Assembly (NCBI GenBank): GCA_024449915.1
Contig: JAMZAV010000366.1
Location: forward strand, 1-64,000
From: Sweltsa coloradensis
Lineage: Eukaryota; Arthropoda; Insecta; Plecoptera; Chloroperlidae
Direction: 5' to 3'
Length of the DNA: 64,000 nucleotides
The position numbers and the translations under genes were made by a program. The notes beneath the pieces were generated by a model. That model searched no databases, had not been told where the DNA came from, and saw only the letters and a program-made list of their open reading frames with translations. Positions 49,001-57,486 of this stretch are shown here, piece by piece (position 1 is the stretch's first letter; every line of letters starts with the position of its first letter).

Positions 49001-52000
49001 AAATAGTTTAGACCTACCACTTTTGAATGCAACCAAAAAAAATTTATTTTGTTTCGTTCGAAAATCAAAAGACACCTGAAGAGAGACTAGTTACCCTCAG
49101 AAGGATAACATAATATAAGTGAGCATTTTGGTGGAGGTGCCGGGTCGCCGATGTAGGTGAAATATTACTTTTTCACTGTAAAACTTTTGCGATGGATTTA
49201 AAAAAAATGTAACACACATAATATTTGCGAATTCGAGAAAAATATTTAAACATAATTGAACAACATAAAAATCTGTTGAAATTACAGGGTTCCCGCAAAA
49301 ACCTTATAGGTTACATTTCTCTGACTATATACATCATAATGTCCATGACCTCAATGAGGGCTAGACGAGACTAGAACGCGAATGTTTTGTAAAAAAAATT
49401 TAAATTTAAATTTAACGGCCTCTACTAATCCCATAGCTGAAGAACGCATCAATTGAGCTTTTGTTAATATGTAATGGGGTTTTTATTAATGAGTGCTATA
49501 GATATGAATGTTATCATTTTCAATTTGTTTTGCATCAATGAAATTATGTAAATGATTTCATGAATACATTATGAAACATCATGTGAGTGAAAGGTACACG
49601 AATAACGATGGTGATTATGACTAGATGAGAGGAGAGCACACATTATTATGATAGGCCTATATAATATTAATTTGAAATATATTCACTTTGGAATGTCAAC
49701 AGAAACTATTTTTCGACTTGCCTTTACATTAGATTTGATTATAAATAAAGTAAATAAATATTTTTTGTGGGATGCCTGCCCAGGGTGCAATTCATGCCCG
49801 TATGTTACGGATGATGTCCGATGGCTGTTTAAGAGGACTCAATCCCTTGCATTCTCATTAACGACCGAGGAAAACCTCGGAAAAAAACCTTCAGTCAAGA
49901 TTACGGGATTTGAACCCCGGACCTCCTGAATCAGTCGCGCGCTTGCACGGTCACTGTCGGTCACATTAGATTACGTTATTGCGTAAAAGTGCTATAATGT
50001 TAGTAGGTAGTAGTAAAGTGGGAGAACAACAGACCCCTTATTTATCGGCAAAAACTCCAAAAAGAAATTGCTATACATTGAATCCCAGTTAATTTAATAT
50101 CGGTTAATTCAATTCAAAATTCTGTTTTATGCCCTAACCATTCATTACAAGTCAGAATCTATTTTACTTTCTTTGCACCACAATAAAATAGTCTTTGACA
50201 AGAACATAAAATTAAACCACTGGTCCAATGTTCATTATGACATTGTATTGTCACACGTTGGGTCTTACAAGGTTTCTATATTTATGCAAGTAATTTATGT
50301 ATTGTGCCTATGTGAAAATAAAACCCATAAATACTCCCGAAATCGCCTGGAAAATTGTATGTTGAAACAAAACGAACTCATGTAGGCATAAGTTTGGAAT
50401 GTACCTTGAAAAATCTAATGTTGGTGCATCAAATGTAATTTTAACATCGTCTCAGTGCAAATAAATAACAAAAAAAAGGATAATGCGTGTGATTTGGTGG
50501 AGGTGCCGGGTCGACGGGCTAATATGTACGTATTTACGTTGCCACTGGTTAATGTAGAATACAATCATTTAACATCTACTTTGTAGGACTATTACTTGTC
50601 TATTCCTAGCTCAAGAAAATAAACTTTTTAAGGATTCAATTAGTGAAGGATGCTCCTTGAATCATTCCTACAATAGTATATACAATTATTTAAATCATAA
50701 TCATAATCAAATTTGTGATTTTATTGAAACAATGACAAAGTACCCGAATGGATTATATCTTAACAATTCCCCCCCGCCCCCCATTTAACCACAGCCGAGA
50801 CCCCATTATATTTAAGGAAATATTGCAATTTAATAAGACCCAATAGTTAAAAATATATAATGCAGCCCTGACATTGTAATGTGTGGCGTAAATGGATTGT
50901 TTGATATAGTAGTGGAGGAGGTTCGCTGCCCCCGAGTCCCAAGACCACCGGCCCCCGGCGTAAGATCAGTGACTCACTGCTGGTTCCGTCCCTCAACCGA
51001 GCAGCCAACAGACTCAAGCCACAGACGAGCTGTCCAGAGAGCTGCTACATGAAGGTGTATCACCAGACCAGCACAGACCCCTTGTCTGACATTCCGAGAC
51101 CCAGAACATCGCAAGGACAGCACGGCGCTCCACACAGTATTACACCGTCGGGCTCACATGACACGAACAACACTCCCGTGACCTCGGCAAACCATCAAAC
51201 TACAACCAATAACTCTAACTCACAACATCCTCCCAACGGAGAAACGATCCTCGGCCAGTCGTCGTCGTCGTCTCACATCTCTCAATCCCTCCTGAGAAAA
51301 CAGGTCGCCATCAGAGAAGAGCCCGACGGTCAATATTCCTCAGTCAGTCCAATTCCTCCGGGAATGGCTGGCCCGACGACGAGTAGCTTTAAGCGGGCCA
51401 ACAACGACGAGGTGGTGGGGATGAAAGAAGAGAATGTAAAACAGAACACAATCAACCCCGATCGACGCATCTTAACGTCTCGACAGCACGCCTCACCGAG
51501 CAACGAGACTACGACGACACCGACGGCTACGGTCAAGTGTCCTCATTCTAGATGCAGCTGTCACGCGGAACACGTGGACACCACACAACACAAGCTGCAG
51601 GAGGTCGAAGAGGTAACGGAATGGATTGAGTTTTAGCATGTTTTACGTTGTTGTGTTTGTTTAGAGTTTAAATAAGTGTACATCACTCATTTCATGGAAA
51701 GCCTATATGCAAAATACATAATTAGTATAAATCATAATTATACGAACACAGCAAAATGACACGTGACATATGATTTCTCTAAGTATATTTTTAAAAAAAT
51801 AAATTTATAGAAAAAGTGATTTATGTACTAATTTTAATACATTTAGATCACTAGGCTAAGTGCTTCTAATGATATATACCCAGGATTACGAGGGGTCCCA
51901 GATATTAATGTTATTCGATCCAAACGGTGAATTGACTTTAAAATTGACCAAGATAACTCTTTCAGTGTACATTCCCCTTTTAATTATTATAAAAGCGAAA

Positions 52001-52198
52001 ACTGAAAAATAATGATCTTATTTTCAGGCCAGGCAACGTCTGCTCAAAGAGAATCAGTTTCTTCTCGAGCAATTGGAGTCAGCGTATAGAGAACTGAACT
52101 CGTTGCGCGAGCACGTTGGCGAGGTGCGTCAGCAAACTGTATCTTTCATTCTCGGCCAGATGGAGACTCTACATATCCAGAAAGACACCCACCTATAG
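33889..52198 (+). CDS. RASGRP: RAS guanyl-releasing protein (RasGRP), 13 coding exons
   Basis: Exons: 33889-34099, 35457-35676, 36070-36349, 38482-38649, 39498-39712, 40953-41130, 42725-42802, 42886-43112, 46057-46195, 46781-46892, 48568-48739, 50910-51612, 52028-52198. All junctions inferred here are GT-AG and phases agree, giving 2874 nt or 957 residues plus stop. Domains by residue: RasGEF N-domain about 55-180, CDC25 exchange domain about 205-440, EF-hand loops 494-505 and 523-534, C1 domain 553-602, Ser/Pro/Thr-rich linker about 610-885, coiled coil about 895-945. RasGRPs load GTP on Ras and Rap at membranes in response to diacylglycerol and calcium. The protein is longer than vertebrate RasGRPs (roughly 600-800 residues), mainly in the linker after C1. 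The N terminus is the least certain part. Exact RasGRP paralogue is not assignable; domain order and motifs most resemble RasGRP1/3. Confidence 0.93.
34100..35456 (+). other. RasGRP intron 1
   Basis: GTAAGT to TTCACAG. Contains a perfect 18-bp hairpin at 34864-34909 and chance ORFs only (34330-34680 minus, 34982-35170 plus). Confidence 0.7.
34864..34909. repeat. Perfect 18-bp hairpin with 10-base loop in intron 1
   Basis: AATCACATGAACAGTTGT (34864-34881) and its exact complement (34892-34909) around TACGGAAGTG. It is too short and too perfect for a typical microRNA precursor; it may be a minimal MITE remnant. Confidence 0.8.
35457..35676 (+). CDS. RASGRP: RasGRP exon 2, RasGEF N-domain
   Basis: Acceptor TTCACAG, donor ATCAG|GTAGAG. 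Codes (D)[29 protein letters not shown], then a charged loop and [11 protein letters not shown]. The LMHRW..S..EL.E.L line is characteristic of the RasGRP N-domain (residues 71-143). Confidence 0.92.
36070..36349 (+). CDS. RASGRP: RasGRP exon 3, end of N-domain and start of CDC25 domain
   Basis: Acceptor TTATTTCAG, donor AGT|GTAAGT. Codes (R)[29 protein letters not shown] and [20 protein letters not shown], ending IIRRIS (residues 144-237). PSYDWMR and LEP.+LAEHLT.LEHK are hallmark RasGRP sequences. A repeat with a hAT element begins only about 15 bases past the donor. Confidence 0.96.
36394..36753. mobile_element. hAT-type element, 360 bp, in RasGRP intron 3
   Basis: GCAGTTGC flanks both sides (36386-36393, 36754-36761). 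Perfect 14-bp inverted ends CAGTGGTTAAAGTG / CACTTTAACCACTG. The host into which it inserted is itself repeat-like (GGGGCGTAGCGTGGTGCAAG ... CACCTGGGCCC). The interior has a GGGGGTCTGGGGGGCGCTGC block similar to 2906-2935. Confidence 0.92.
37945..38314 (+). repeat. GC-rich dispersed repeat G1, copy 1
   Basis: About 370 bases shared with 43352-43715: TTTGGATTAAGGA, CCGTTAGGTCATAATGCACC, CCATGCTGGTCAGAA, CACGTCGCGGTCGTC, a GTCATCGTCGTC tract, CCAGAGCTCGCCTCTA, and TACCCCGGGCCCAGACGG at the end. The middle part also occurs at 58918-59115. Likely SINE-like; no pol III boxes identified. Confidence 0.8.
38482..38649 (+). CDS. RASGRP: RasGRP exon 4, CDC25 catalytic core
   Basis: Phase 0-0 exon of 56 codons between TAGTTTCAG and GTAAGC. 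Codes [29 protein letters not shown] and [18 protein letters not shown]. This is the core that contacts Ras in RasGEFs (residues 238-293). Confidence 0.97.
39498..39712 (+). CDS. RASGRP: RasGRP exon 5, CDC25 catalytic core
   Basis: Acceptor TTTTGATAG, donor CT|GTGAGT. Codes [40 protein letters not shown] and CTGFKIPI plus split Leu (residues 294-364). NFN+LM.V+GG and NY..YR+A...C..FKIPILG are diagnostic; here GG is replaced by GS. Confidence 0.97.
40148..40792. mobile_element. TTAA-flanked element (piggyBac-like), 645 bp, in RasGRP intron 5
   Basis: TTAA lies on both sides (40144-40147, 40793-40796). Inverted ends AGGGGCTATTAAGTC and AGGGGTATTTAACC are similar but imperfect. The TTAA duplication is typical of piggyBac-type insertion. 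Interior AT-rich, no transposase. Confidence 0.62.
40953..41130 (+). CDS. RASGRP: RasGRP exon 6, end of catalytic domain
   Basis: Acceptor TTGTTCCAG, donor AGG|GTAGGT. Codes [33 protein letters not shown] and [11 protein letters not shown] (to residue 424). The preceding intron carries a TTAA-flanked element. Confidence 0.96.
42193..42585. mobile_element. Element with 19-bp TTTGGTGGAGGTGCCGGGT inverted ends, in RasGRP intron 6
   Basis: Perfect inverted ends at 42193-42211 and 42567-42585, 393 bases in total. Solo copies of the same end occur at 37114, 49127 and 50492. No obvious target duplication. Contains a 9-base poly-A run and no supported gene. Confidence 0.7.
42725..42802 (+). CDS. RASGRP: RasGRP exon 7, small linker exon
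   Basis: 26 codons, phase 0-0, acceptor TTGTTCTAG, donor TCG|GTAAGT. Codes [20 protein letters not shown] then PRNSSS, matching the conserved end of the RasGRP GEF domain. Confidence 0.95.
42886..43112 (+). CDS. RASGRP: RasGRP exon 8, first EF-hand
   Basis: Acceptor CTGTCACAG, donor CA|GTGAGT. Codes [20 protein letters not shown], then [20 protein letters not shown] and the start of the second EF-hand. Loop 1 has ligands D1, D3, D5, Y7 carbonyl, S9 and E12, a complete calcium site. Only an 83-base intron separates it from exon 7, the shortest in the gene. Confidence 0.96.
43352..43715 (+). repeat. GC-rich dispersed repeat G1, copy 2
   Basis: Same layout and boundaries as 37945-38314, here in RasGRP intron 8. 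Preceded by a poly-T run. Confidence 0.8.
43996..44279. mobile_element. MITE with GATTCTGTAAAAT inverted ends, copy 2
   Basis: Reverse orientation relative to 21770-22050. Ends GCGATTCTGTAAAATAGTCG and complement of CAGCGGTCTGATTCTGTAAA. A third internal GATTCTGTAAAATAGTCGCT at 44089 suggests internal duplication. Confidence 0.82.
44290..44479. repeat. Dispersed repeat R1, copy 2, interrupted at its end
   Basis: Matches 1890-2218. It is cut after AAGTTGA by the Helitron2-like element; TTTAACTC resumes at 45181. Confidence 0.7.
44480..45180 (+). mobile_element. Helitron2-like element, subfamily C
   Basis: Starts TTAAGCGAGCGAAGCGAGCG and ends AACTGAGCGTTTCCTAG before TTT. The 3' hairpin left arm is AAACGCG. 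The interior is unlike subfamily A/B and matches 47246-48187 (CCAAATCATTTAGAATGTCC, TTGCCATGGCAACG). In RasGRP intron 8. Confidence 0.82.
45181..46056. other. Rest of RasGRP intron 8
   Basis: AT-rich sequence with a CCGGGACATCCCGG palindrome (45630-45643). No supported gene or further mobile element. Confidence 0.45.
46057..46195 (+). CDS. RASGRP: RasGRP exon 9, second EF-hand and first half of C1
   Basis: Acceptor TTTGTGCAG, donor CTG|GTACGT. The junction with exon 8 yields [12 protein letters not shown], a canonical EF loop split by the intron. The C1 domain starts at His553 and has PTFCAHC (Cys566, Cys569). Confidence 0.95.
46781..46892 (+). CDS. RASGRP: RasGRP exon 10, second half of C1
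   Basis: Acceptor TGTGTTTAG, donor CAG|GTAAGT. Codes [29 protein letters not shown] and RLRNNTT. With exon 9 it completes H-X12-C-X2-C-X13-C-X2-C-X4-H-X2-C-X7-C. The conserved Pro of PTFC and the QG pair favour true diacylglycerol binding. Confidence 0.96.
47036..47142. repeat. (CATA)n microsatellite in RasGRP intron 10
   Basis: About 27 uninterrupted tetranucleotides. His-Thr-Tyr-Ile and Cys-Met-Tyr-Val frames are artefacts. Confidence 0.95.
47246..48187 (-). mobile_element. Helitron2-like element, subfamily C, with internal duplication
   Basis: Minus-strand 5' end TTGAGCGAGCGGAGCGAGCG, subterminal GCTCGCTCAACAACGCG, hairpin AACGC/GCGTT, CTAG|T. A roughly 210-base block (GCCATGGTAACG, CTACACTACTTATCGGATCA, ATTTTGTCGCCGTTTAGTTT) occurs twice, at about 47510-47730 and 47820-48030. 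Confidence 0.84.
48568..48739 (+). CDS. RASGRP: RasGRP exon 11, Ser-rich linker
   Basis: Acceptor GGTCTAG, donor GA|GTGAGT. Codes [20 protein letters not shown] then SESESSASS and [14 protein letters not shown]. The basic cluster RRKFRRKKK followed by acidic Ser repeats could serve as a membrane or regulatory patch; that is inference. Placement rests on phase and splice sites, as linker sequence is not conserved. Confidence 0.85.
49785..49960 (-). mobile_element. tRNA-derived SINE, minus strand, in RasGRP intron 11
   Basis: On the minus strand: CAGGAGGTCCGGGGTTCAAA plus TCCC (B-box region), then TTTTTTTCCGAGGTTTTCCT and CGGTCGTTAATGAGAATGCA. Only the 3' half of the tRNA head is clear. A different family from the 15381 and 24563 SINEs. 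Confidence 0.68.
50910..51612 (+). CDS. RASGRP: RasGRP exon 12, long Ser/Pro/Thr-rich region
   Basis: Largest exon, 703 nt. Acceptor TTGATATAG (or three bases later, TAG at 50910-50912, same frame); donor GAG|GTAACG. Starts [19 protein letters not shown], then low-complexity His/Thr/Asn/Ser sequence, and ends with a Cys/His cluster [12 protein letters not shown] and KLQEVEE leading into the coiled coil. The codon bias is GC-rich compared with its surroundings. Confidence 0.88.
52028..52198 (+). CDS. RASGRP: RasGRP exon 13, coiled coil and stop
   Basis: Acceptor TTTTCAG. Codes [33 protein letters not shown] and [14 protein letters not shown], ending at TAG 52196-52198. Heptad Leu spacing matches the C-terminal coiled coil of vertebrate RasGRP1, which also ends with a LAQME-like stretch. 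Confidence 0.92.
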   Translation, partial: ARQRLLKENQFLLEQLESAYRELNSLREHVGEVRQQTVSFILGQMETLHIQKDTHL

Positions 52199-52228
52199 CT
52201 GACACAAAGGGGACAGCCTAGCTAAGAG

Positions 52229-52318
<90 letters not shown>

Positions 52319-52897
52319 GGATTCACAGACAACAACTTTGAGACATAGAACATGCAGATTTAGCTATTAAATCTAGGCCTGAACCTACATTATGTTTAGG
52401 AACAAGCGTTAGTTATCCTTGCTGATAGTTGTTCACTAACGATTTTACCACAAAATCAGCATGTTTTTCCAATCAATGCTATGTAAATATGTTATCAAAG
52501 TGAAAAGTCACGGACGGAGTCAAAGAAGACTCATAATAGAGAAAATTGTGACAACGTAACTAACCTCATCTTCATGAACGACATAAATTTATTTTTCTCG
52601 TGAATTTCACAACATATAATAATAGATACCTATATAATGAATGATACAGTTGCCATTCTGTTTGGTGCAACTTCTCTAGCCATTAGTGTAATTCAAAGAC
52701 ACCAAAGGAAAGTATTTAATTAGGTCATAATTAGCCTTATAAAACATTTCAATTTGTATATACAGTGTAGGGAAATTTTACACAATTCTGGATTTTTATA
52801 CTACCCCATGCATAGAGAAAATATTTATCACAAACCAAAAATTAAAAAAAAAAAAAAACTCGAACAGGCATTGGGCTCGGGTCTCGCGCTCAATAAA
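52199..52897 (+). other. RasGRP 3' UTR (inferred), with a long (CT)n tract
   Basis: The stop is at 52196-52198. A CT repeat of about 86 bases occupies 52231-52316. The first AATAAA is at 52892-52897; the transcript end is inferred only. Confidence 0.5.
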
Positions 52898-54031
52898 TTC
52901 TGGTTTGTTGGTGCATTATAAGAGCTGCATGGGTGGAACACTATTGCAACGAAACTGCTGCCTTTGAACTGACCAATGACAAATTATCATTAAAAAACGT
53001 TTTCTACCAAACGCAGGTACCGGGTATGATATTTTTTTCGATATCAATAACCGGGAAACACCCCATAATATGATGATAATATTATATAATAAAATCTAGA
53101 TTTTTTTAATAATGTCATAGCTCTAGTTGGAAAGGAGACTTCTCTTATAACTATAGGCAAGAAAGAACACCTCACCCATAGATACTGATACAACTACCTA
53201 CCTAACAATTACAATTTTATGTATACAACTTTTAGCCCTCAAGCCAACGAATCTGCATCATGCTGTTGTTGCACTGTTTAGTTTATTGTTTTGCGTCCTT
53301 GAAAAGAGACCAAAAAGTGTTACTTTCGTTCAGATTGTCCGTAGCCTTTTAAAATGTAAACATGTTGTAAAAAATAAGTATTGAACATAATGTACAGTAG
53401 GTAGGTAGGTACTATACTTGATCAGTGTTGCTAACATACTAAACATAATGCAACATGACGTAACTATTATACCTGATATACTGATCATTTCTGATCAATG
53501 AACATACCATATGACTGAGAGGGCTAATGTTCACAACTTGTAGCAACAATATGTACCACATACGATCAAGGCTTCAGGGATATATTTCATTATCATACAT
53601 TTTTAACGCTACATAAGAGAGATGCATGGGAGTAAAATGTAAAGGTCAATGAAATGGTACTGTGAAATAAAATGTAACGAGTGCCTAATATATAACTTAT
53701 GTAGGCCACAAATCAAAATGACGTAAGGTTGCTACCATCAATCAATGTTGGAAACCATAAAAATGTCAATGCAATGCCACTATTAGTTTATAGTTAGCGC
53801 AATATTAGTCTTAAAATTAAAATTGTGCAAAATTAACGCTATTAAGTGAAATCGTAAAAACAATACACCACACCCAAAAGTCAGGAGATATTTGAGCGAT
53901 ATTGTGTTAGAACTATGTAATACTGCATGAAATATGGGTGAAATCCGTAAAATATTAATTAATTAGTTTCACGTAAAGCGCCATATATTCGCCGTTTTTT
54001 ATTATTAGTACTATTATAATTATTAAATGAT
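52898..54031. other. Gene-free stretch downstream of RasGRP
   Basis: AT-rich, no supported gene or mobile element. Confidence 0.4.
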
Positions 54032-54136
54032 AGCAATTGTCATAAAAGTATAGCTCAATTGGTTAGAGCTATGGCGCATTAAGCCAGAGGTTCTGGGTTC
54101 GATCCCCAGTCAGGGCATACTTTTATGACAATTGCT
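54032..54136 (+). repeat. tRNA-like sequence on a 20-bp extended stem
   Basis: Perfect arms AGCAATTGTCATAAAAGTAT (54032-54051) and complement (54117-54136) enclose a 65-base tRNA-like core: A-box AGCTCAATTGGTTAGAGC, TGGC/GCCA stem around GCATTAA, and a clean T-arm CTGGGTTCGATCCCCAG. The right part recurs at 62596-62662, so it is part of a SINE family. A genuine tRNA gene is unlikely because the acceptor stem is replaced. Confidence 0.72.
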
Positions 54137-54746
54137 CTCATTCAAAATGTCCCTCAAAGCATGCTTATGCTTAAAAACCTTAAATTTATACTATTATAAT
54201 TATTATTTTTATTTAGGAAGCTAGAAAGAATACTTCCATGTAGAAGTAACAGAATGTAACTATACTGTACATTTGCAAGTGCACTTTAAAGAGGCCTGAA
54301 ATATATAAATTAATAAATAAATTGCATTTTTTATAGTTATTTGTAGATAATAGAACCAATACCATAAAATATAAAATGAATATTTATGAGTTAGTATCGT
54401 ATATACTATAACACAGACAAGAGAACCCCTCATACTAATTGTGTACTATAACCAGACCAAAGAATAAGTGGAAGTTGTGCCCAGCCATAAGCCGTTTAGG
54501 GGCTACCGGCACCGGCATGCATGACCTAATTTTCAATTTAGGTTAATTTTGAGAAGGTACATTTACAAAATTATGAAGAACATGCAATTATCCTTCATTC
54601 TAATAATCATAATATTATAACTAGGTATTTTAAAAATGCTATCAACAGTCGCATTGATGGAAGAGCATTTTCAGTATATTGGTCCATCTATCTAGTATCT
54701 ATAGGGCTGTGGTTTACAATTTTGTTACGTTTCGCCATTATGTCTA
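54137..54746. other. Gene-free stretch
   Basis: SINE tail continues to about 54180 (CATGCTTATGCTTAAAAACC). The remainder shows nothing recognisable. Confidence 0.4.
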
Positions 54747-55571
54747 TTGGATGAGCGTAGCAAGCGAAGGGAAGATTCCATTTCACTACACTGGAGAAAA
54801 AAATGTGGGATGTTTTTTTTTTTTTTTTTCCTGTATTTTTGTGTGTTTGTCAACACAATTCCGGCTAAACCAATACTCCAATTGCAATGAAATTTTCTGG
54901 AGGCCTTTTAAATCTCTGAACTTAGAACTGCCACGTTTTTGAGCGCAATCGAAAAATTATTTCTCATAAAAATCGCAATTTTACGATTTTTTTCGATTTA
55001 AAAAAAAATTCTTCGACTTATAACATCTACATGCTTTATCCGATTGTAATGATTTTTTCAAAGAACCTTTATTTTATGAATTAATATATTCGTGTGAAAT
55101 TTCAGCGTAATCGACAAATTATTTCTAATGAAAATCACAGTTTTACGATTTATTTAATTAATTTCTCCGACTTATATAACACCCACATGCTTTATCCGAT
55201 TGTAATGATATTTTTGCAGAGCCTTAATTTTATGAATTGATATATTATATATATATATATATACTCATGAAAATATATATGTATTCGTGTGAAATTTGAG
55301 GGGAATCGAAAAATTAATTCTCATAATAATTGCAATTTTACAAAAAAATATATTTTTAAAATTTCTTAGACTTATAACACCGACATGCTTTATCCGATTG
55401 AAATTATTTTTTCACAGAACCTTAATGTTATGAATTAATATATTCGTGTGAAATTTGAGCGTAATCGAAAATTATTTCTCATGAAAATCGCAATTTTACG
55501 CTTTTTTTCGTTTTAAAAAAATTACGCTCATCCAACAACGCGCCTGAAAAAGCGTTTGCGAAGCTTCCTAG
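54747..55571 (+). mobile_element. Helitron2-like element, 3' end of subfamily B
   Basis: Starts TTGGATGAGCGTAGCAAGCG after ...GTCTA; ends AACGCGCCTGAAAAAGCGTT then TGCGAAGCTTCCTAG before T. About four monomers, one carrying a TATA expansion (55246-55262). Confidence 0.86.
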
Positions 55572-55725
55572 TAATTTTATTAGTAGGCTTAAGGCTTAAG
55601 GGTAAAGAAATTACATATTTCCCTAGCATTGACGGTTTTTGGGGTTGAAAAGTTGAAAATTTGGAAAATGGTTTGGTATATTGTCAATTTGTTTTGTTGT
55701 TTTCTACCTATCCCCAAAGTTTCAT

Positions 55726-56141
55726 AGCCAGCGGTTTAGTTGAGGTCGTTTAACCAGTTCCCACTCGAACACCGAAGTTAAGCAGAATCGGGCGTGATCA
55801 GGGGTAGAGTGGGAGGCCGCTCTGCCCTGAAACTCACGTATACCGCTGGTTAGAGCAGATGGAGGGTTCGAGAGCTAGTGTAATGGCTACGTTCTCCTCG
55901 ACGTCTGCTCGGCAGTCCGGGTTAGTGGAGGAACCTATATGACTATCAAGGTTACACCGTCCTTTCGGATGGGACGTTAAGCCGTTGGTCCCCTTGGTAC
56001 TTTTCGAAAGGAGTAGGCTACGTGCCGGTACCGGGTTTCCCCTCCCCCCTTCTGTTCATACTTCATCCTCATCTATCATCACTCATCGTCTCGAATAGCC
56101 AAAGTGCATTAATATGAGATGTTAAGCAATATCCAATCAAT
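55726..56141 (+). mobile_element. 5S rRNA-derived SINE, complete, with 13-bp target duplication
   Basis: CCCAAAGTTTCAT flanks both sides (55713-55725, 56142-56154). The head resembles 5S rRNA: CCACTCGAACACCGAAGTTA, AGCAGAATCGGGCGTGATCA and GAGTGGGAGGCCGCTCTG line up with the internal control region of 5S genes. The body has CCTTTCGGATGGGACGTTAA and TGCCGGTACCGGG. The tail ends GATGTTAAGCAATATCCAAT, shared with an insert at 58796-58910. The whole unit is 416 bases. Confidence 0.9.
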
Positions 56142-56154
56142 CCCAAAGTTTCAT

Positions 56155-57486
56155 GAAGATTGCATTAAAGCCATAGAATTTGGAATTTTTACCTATGTCT
56201 TCCCTTAATTTCTCCTCCTCCTAGGCTGCTGAATAGGTGAGTATATCGCGCATATCGAACATAGAAGTTATTAATTATTATAGATATTATCTTTTAATTA
56301 AAAAGGAGAAAACTTTGTTACTTAGTAATTCGTCAACATGTTCTAGAATTTATATTAAGAACACAAGTTTAGCATACACTATTTTGGTTGCATCTATTTA
56401 AGTTATTGGTTTAGGGGTTGATTATAAGTGCACCATATTTTATGTGCATGGGTTCTGAAACTGCCTAAAATAAGAATGCGATAAAACGTATTTCTAACTG
56501 TAAATCTATTGAAATATTGTTGAAAACATTTTGCATAATAACTTTAACATTATTATTGAATGCAATTCATGATCGTGGAAAGTATGAAGATGTGTTTTGT
56601 GTTTCAACAAGATCAACACTCGCGGAAGAGTGTTATGAGAGCGCAAGGACGCTGTCCATCGCCCAACTCTGACACACATATGATTTTTAGTTATAGGTGC
56701 TTCGCACCAGGCACTAAAATATACCAGGGGAGAGGCTTCGAGCCCCACGACCATTCCCCAAAACAGACGGACTATATATTGAACCATTTGTTTAAAAAAA
56801 GCTCCACAATTCTAAATGGAAAGGTTTGTTGCTTATTCAGATTGCAGCAAGATAATAATATAGCATCCATAAAATGATTTTGAGCATATGATTCGAAGCC
56901 CGACTCGATACGACTTCAATAACAATTGATAATGACATGTGTTTCTTTTGCAATAATGAAGGAACACAAATTGGGTGTGCAGTACATCTTACATCAGCAG
57001 TTCAATGTTCATTTCTCTGTTGATTGAACAATGAAATACAATCATATTTCATAATGCTTGTCTTGCTGGTCACACAATGCACACATTCTACCACCAGTTC
57101 TTTCTTCAAGACAAAGAAACCGAATCACTAGTCGCCTAGCTCTGGCGAAATGTTGATCGTTTCTTTGTTATCTATCAAACTTTGTATTGAACAAGTTTTA
57201 AGTTTAATTTTAATAACTCTTCCATCGACATTTTCACTAGGCCTTCTCAAACTGAAAACTTGAACGTGCATTACTTTGAAATTGGTTCAAGATCTATTAG
57301 ACAAACAAAAACAAAAGAGTTACAATTTACATTTGAGCCCTTGATCAAAAGAGGTTTACAATGTGGAACTATTGGTAAAACAATACACTGAATACAGTAT
57401 CAAGTCAAAAACGAAATGGTCGAAAAGTTCCTTACTTACTTGCTCGAATATTGCTGCTTGCAAGGTCTCAGCCAGAATAATATAAA
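56155..57486. other. Gene-free stretch
   Basis: No supported gene. The overlapping frames at 56506-56877 on both strands have no family resemblance. Confidence 0.4.

Larger units (their letters stand above)
48188..50909. other. RasGRP introns 10 (end) and 11
   Basis: Outside exon 11 and the SINE at 49785-49960 I see only AT-rich sequence and two solo copies of the 19-bp TTTGGTGGAGGTGCCGGGT motif (49127-49147 region and 50492-50510 region). Confidence 0.5.

Noticed and set aside
54052..54116. Functional tRNA gene
   Set aside because: T-arm and A-box are good but the acceptor stem is absent and replaced by a long inverted repeat shared with a SINE tail.
56700..56770. tRNA-like B-box near GGCTTCGAGCCCC
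   Set aside because: No matching A-box or cloverleaf at the right spacing.
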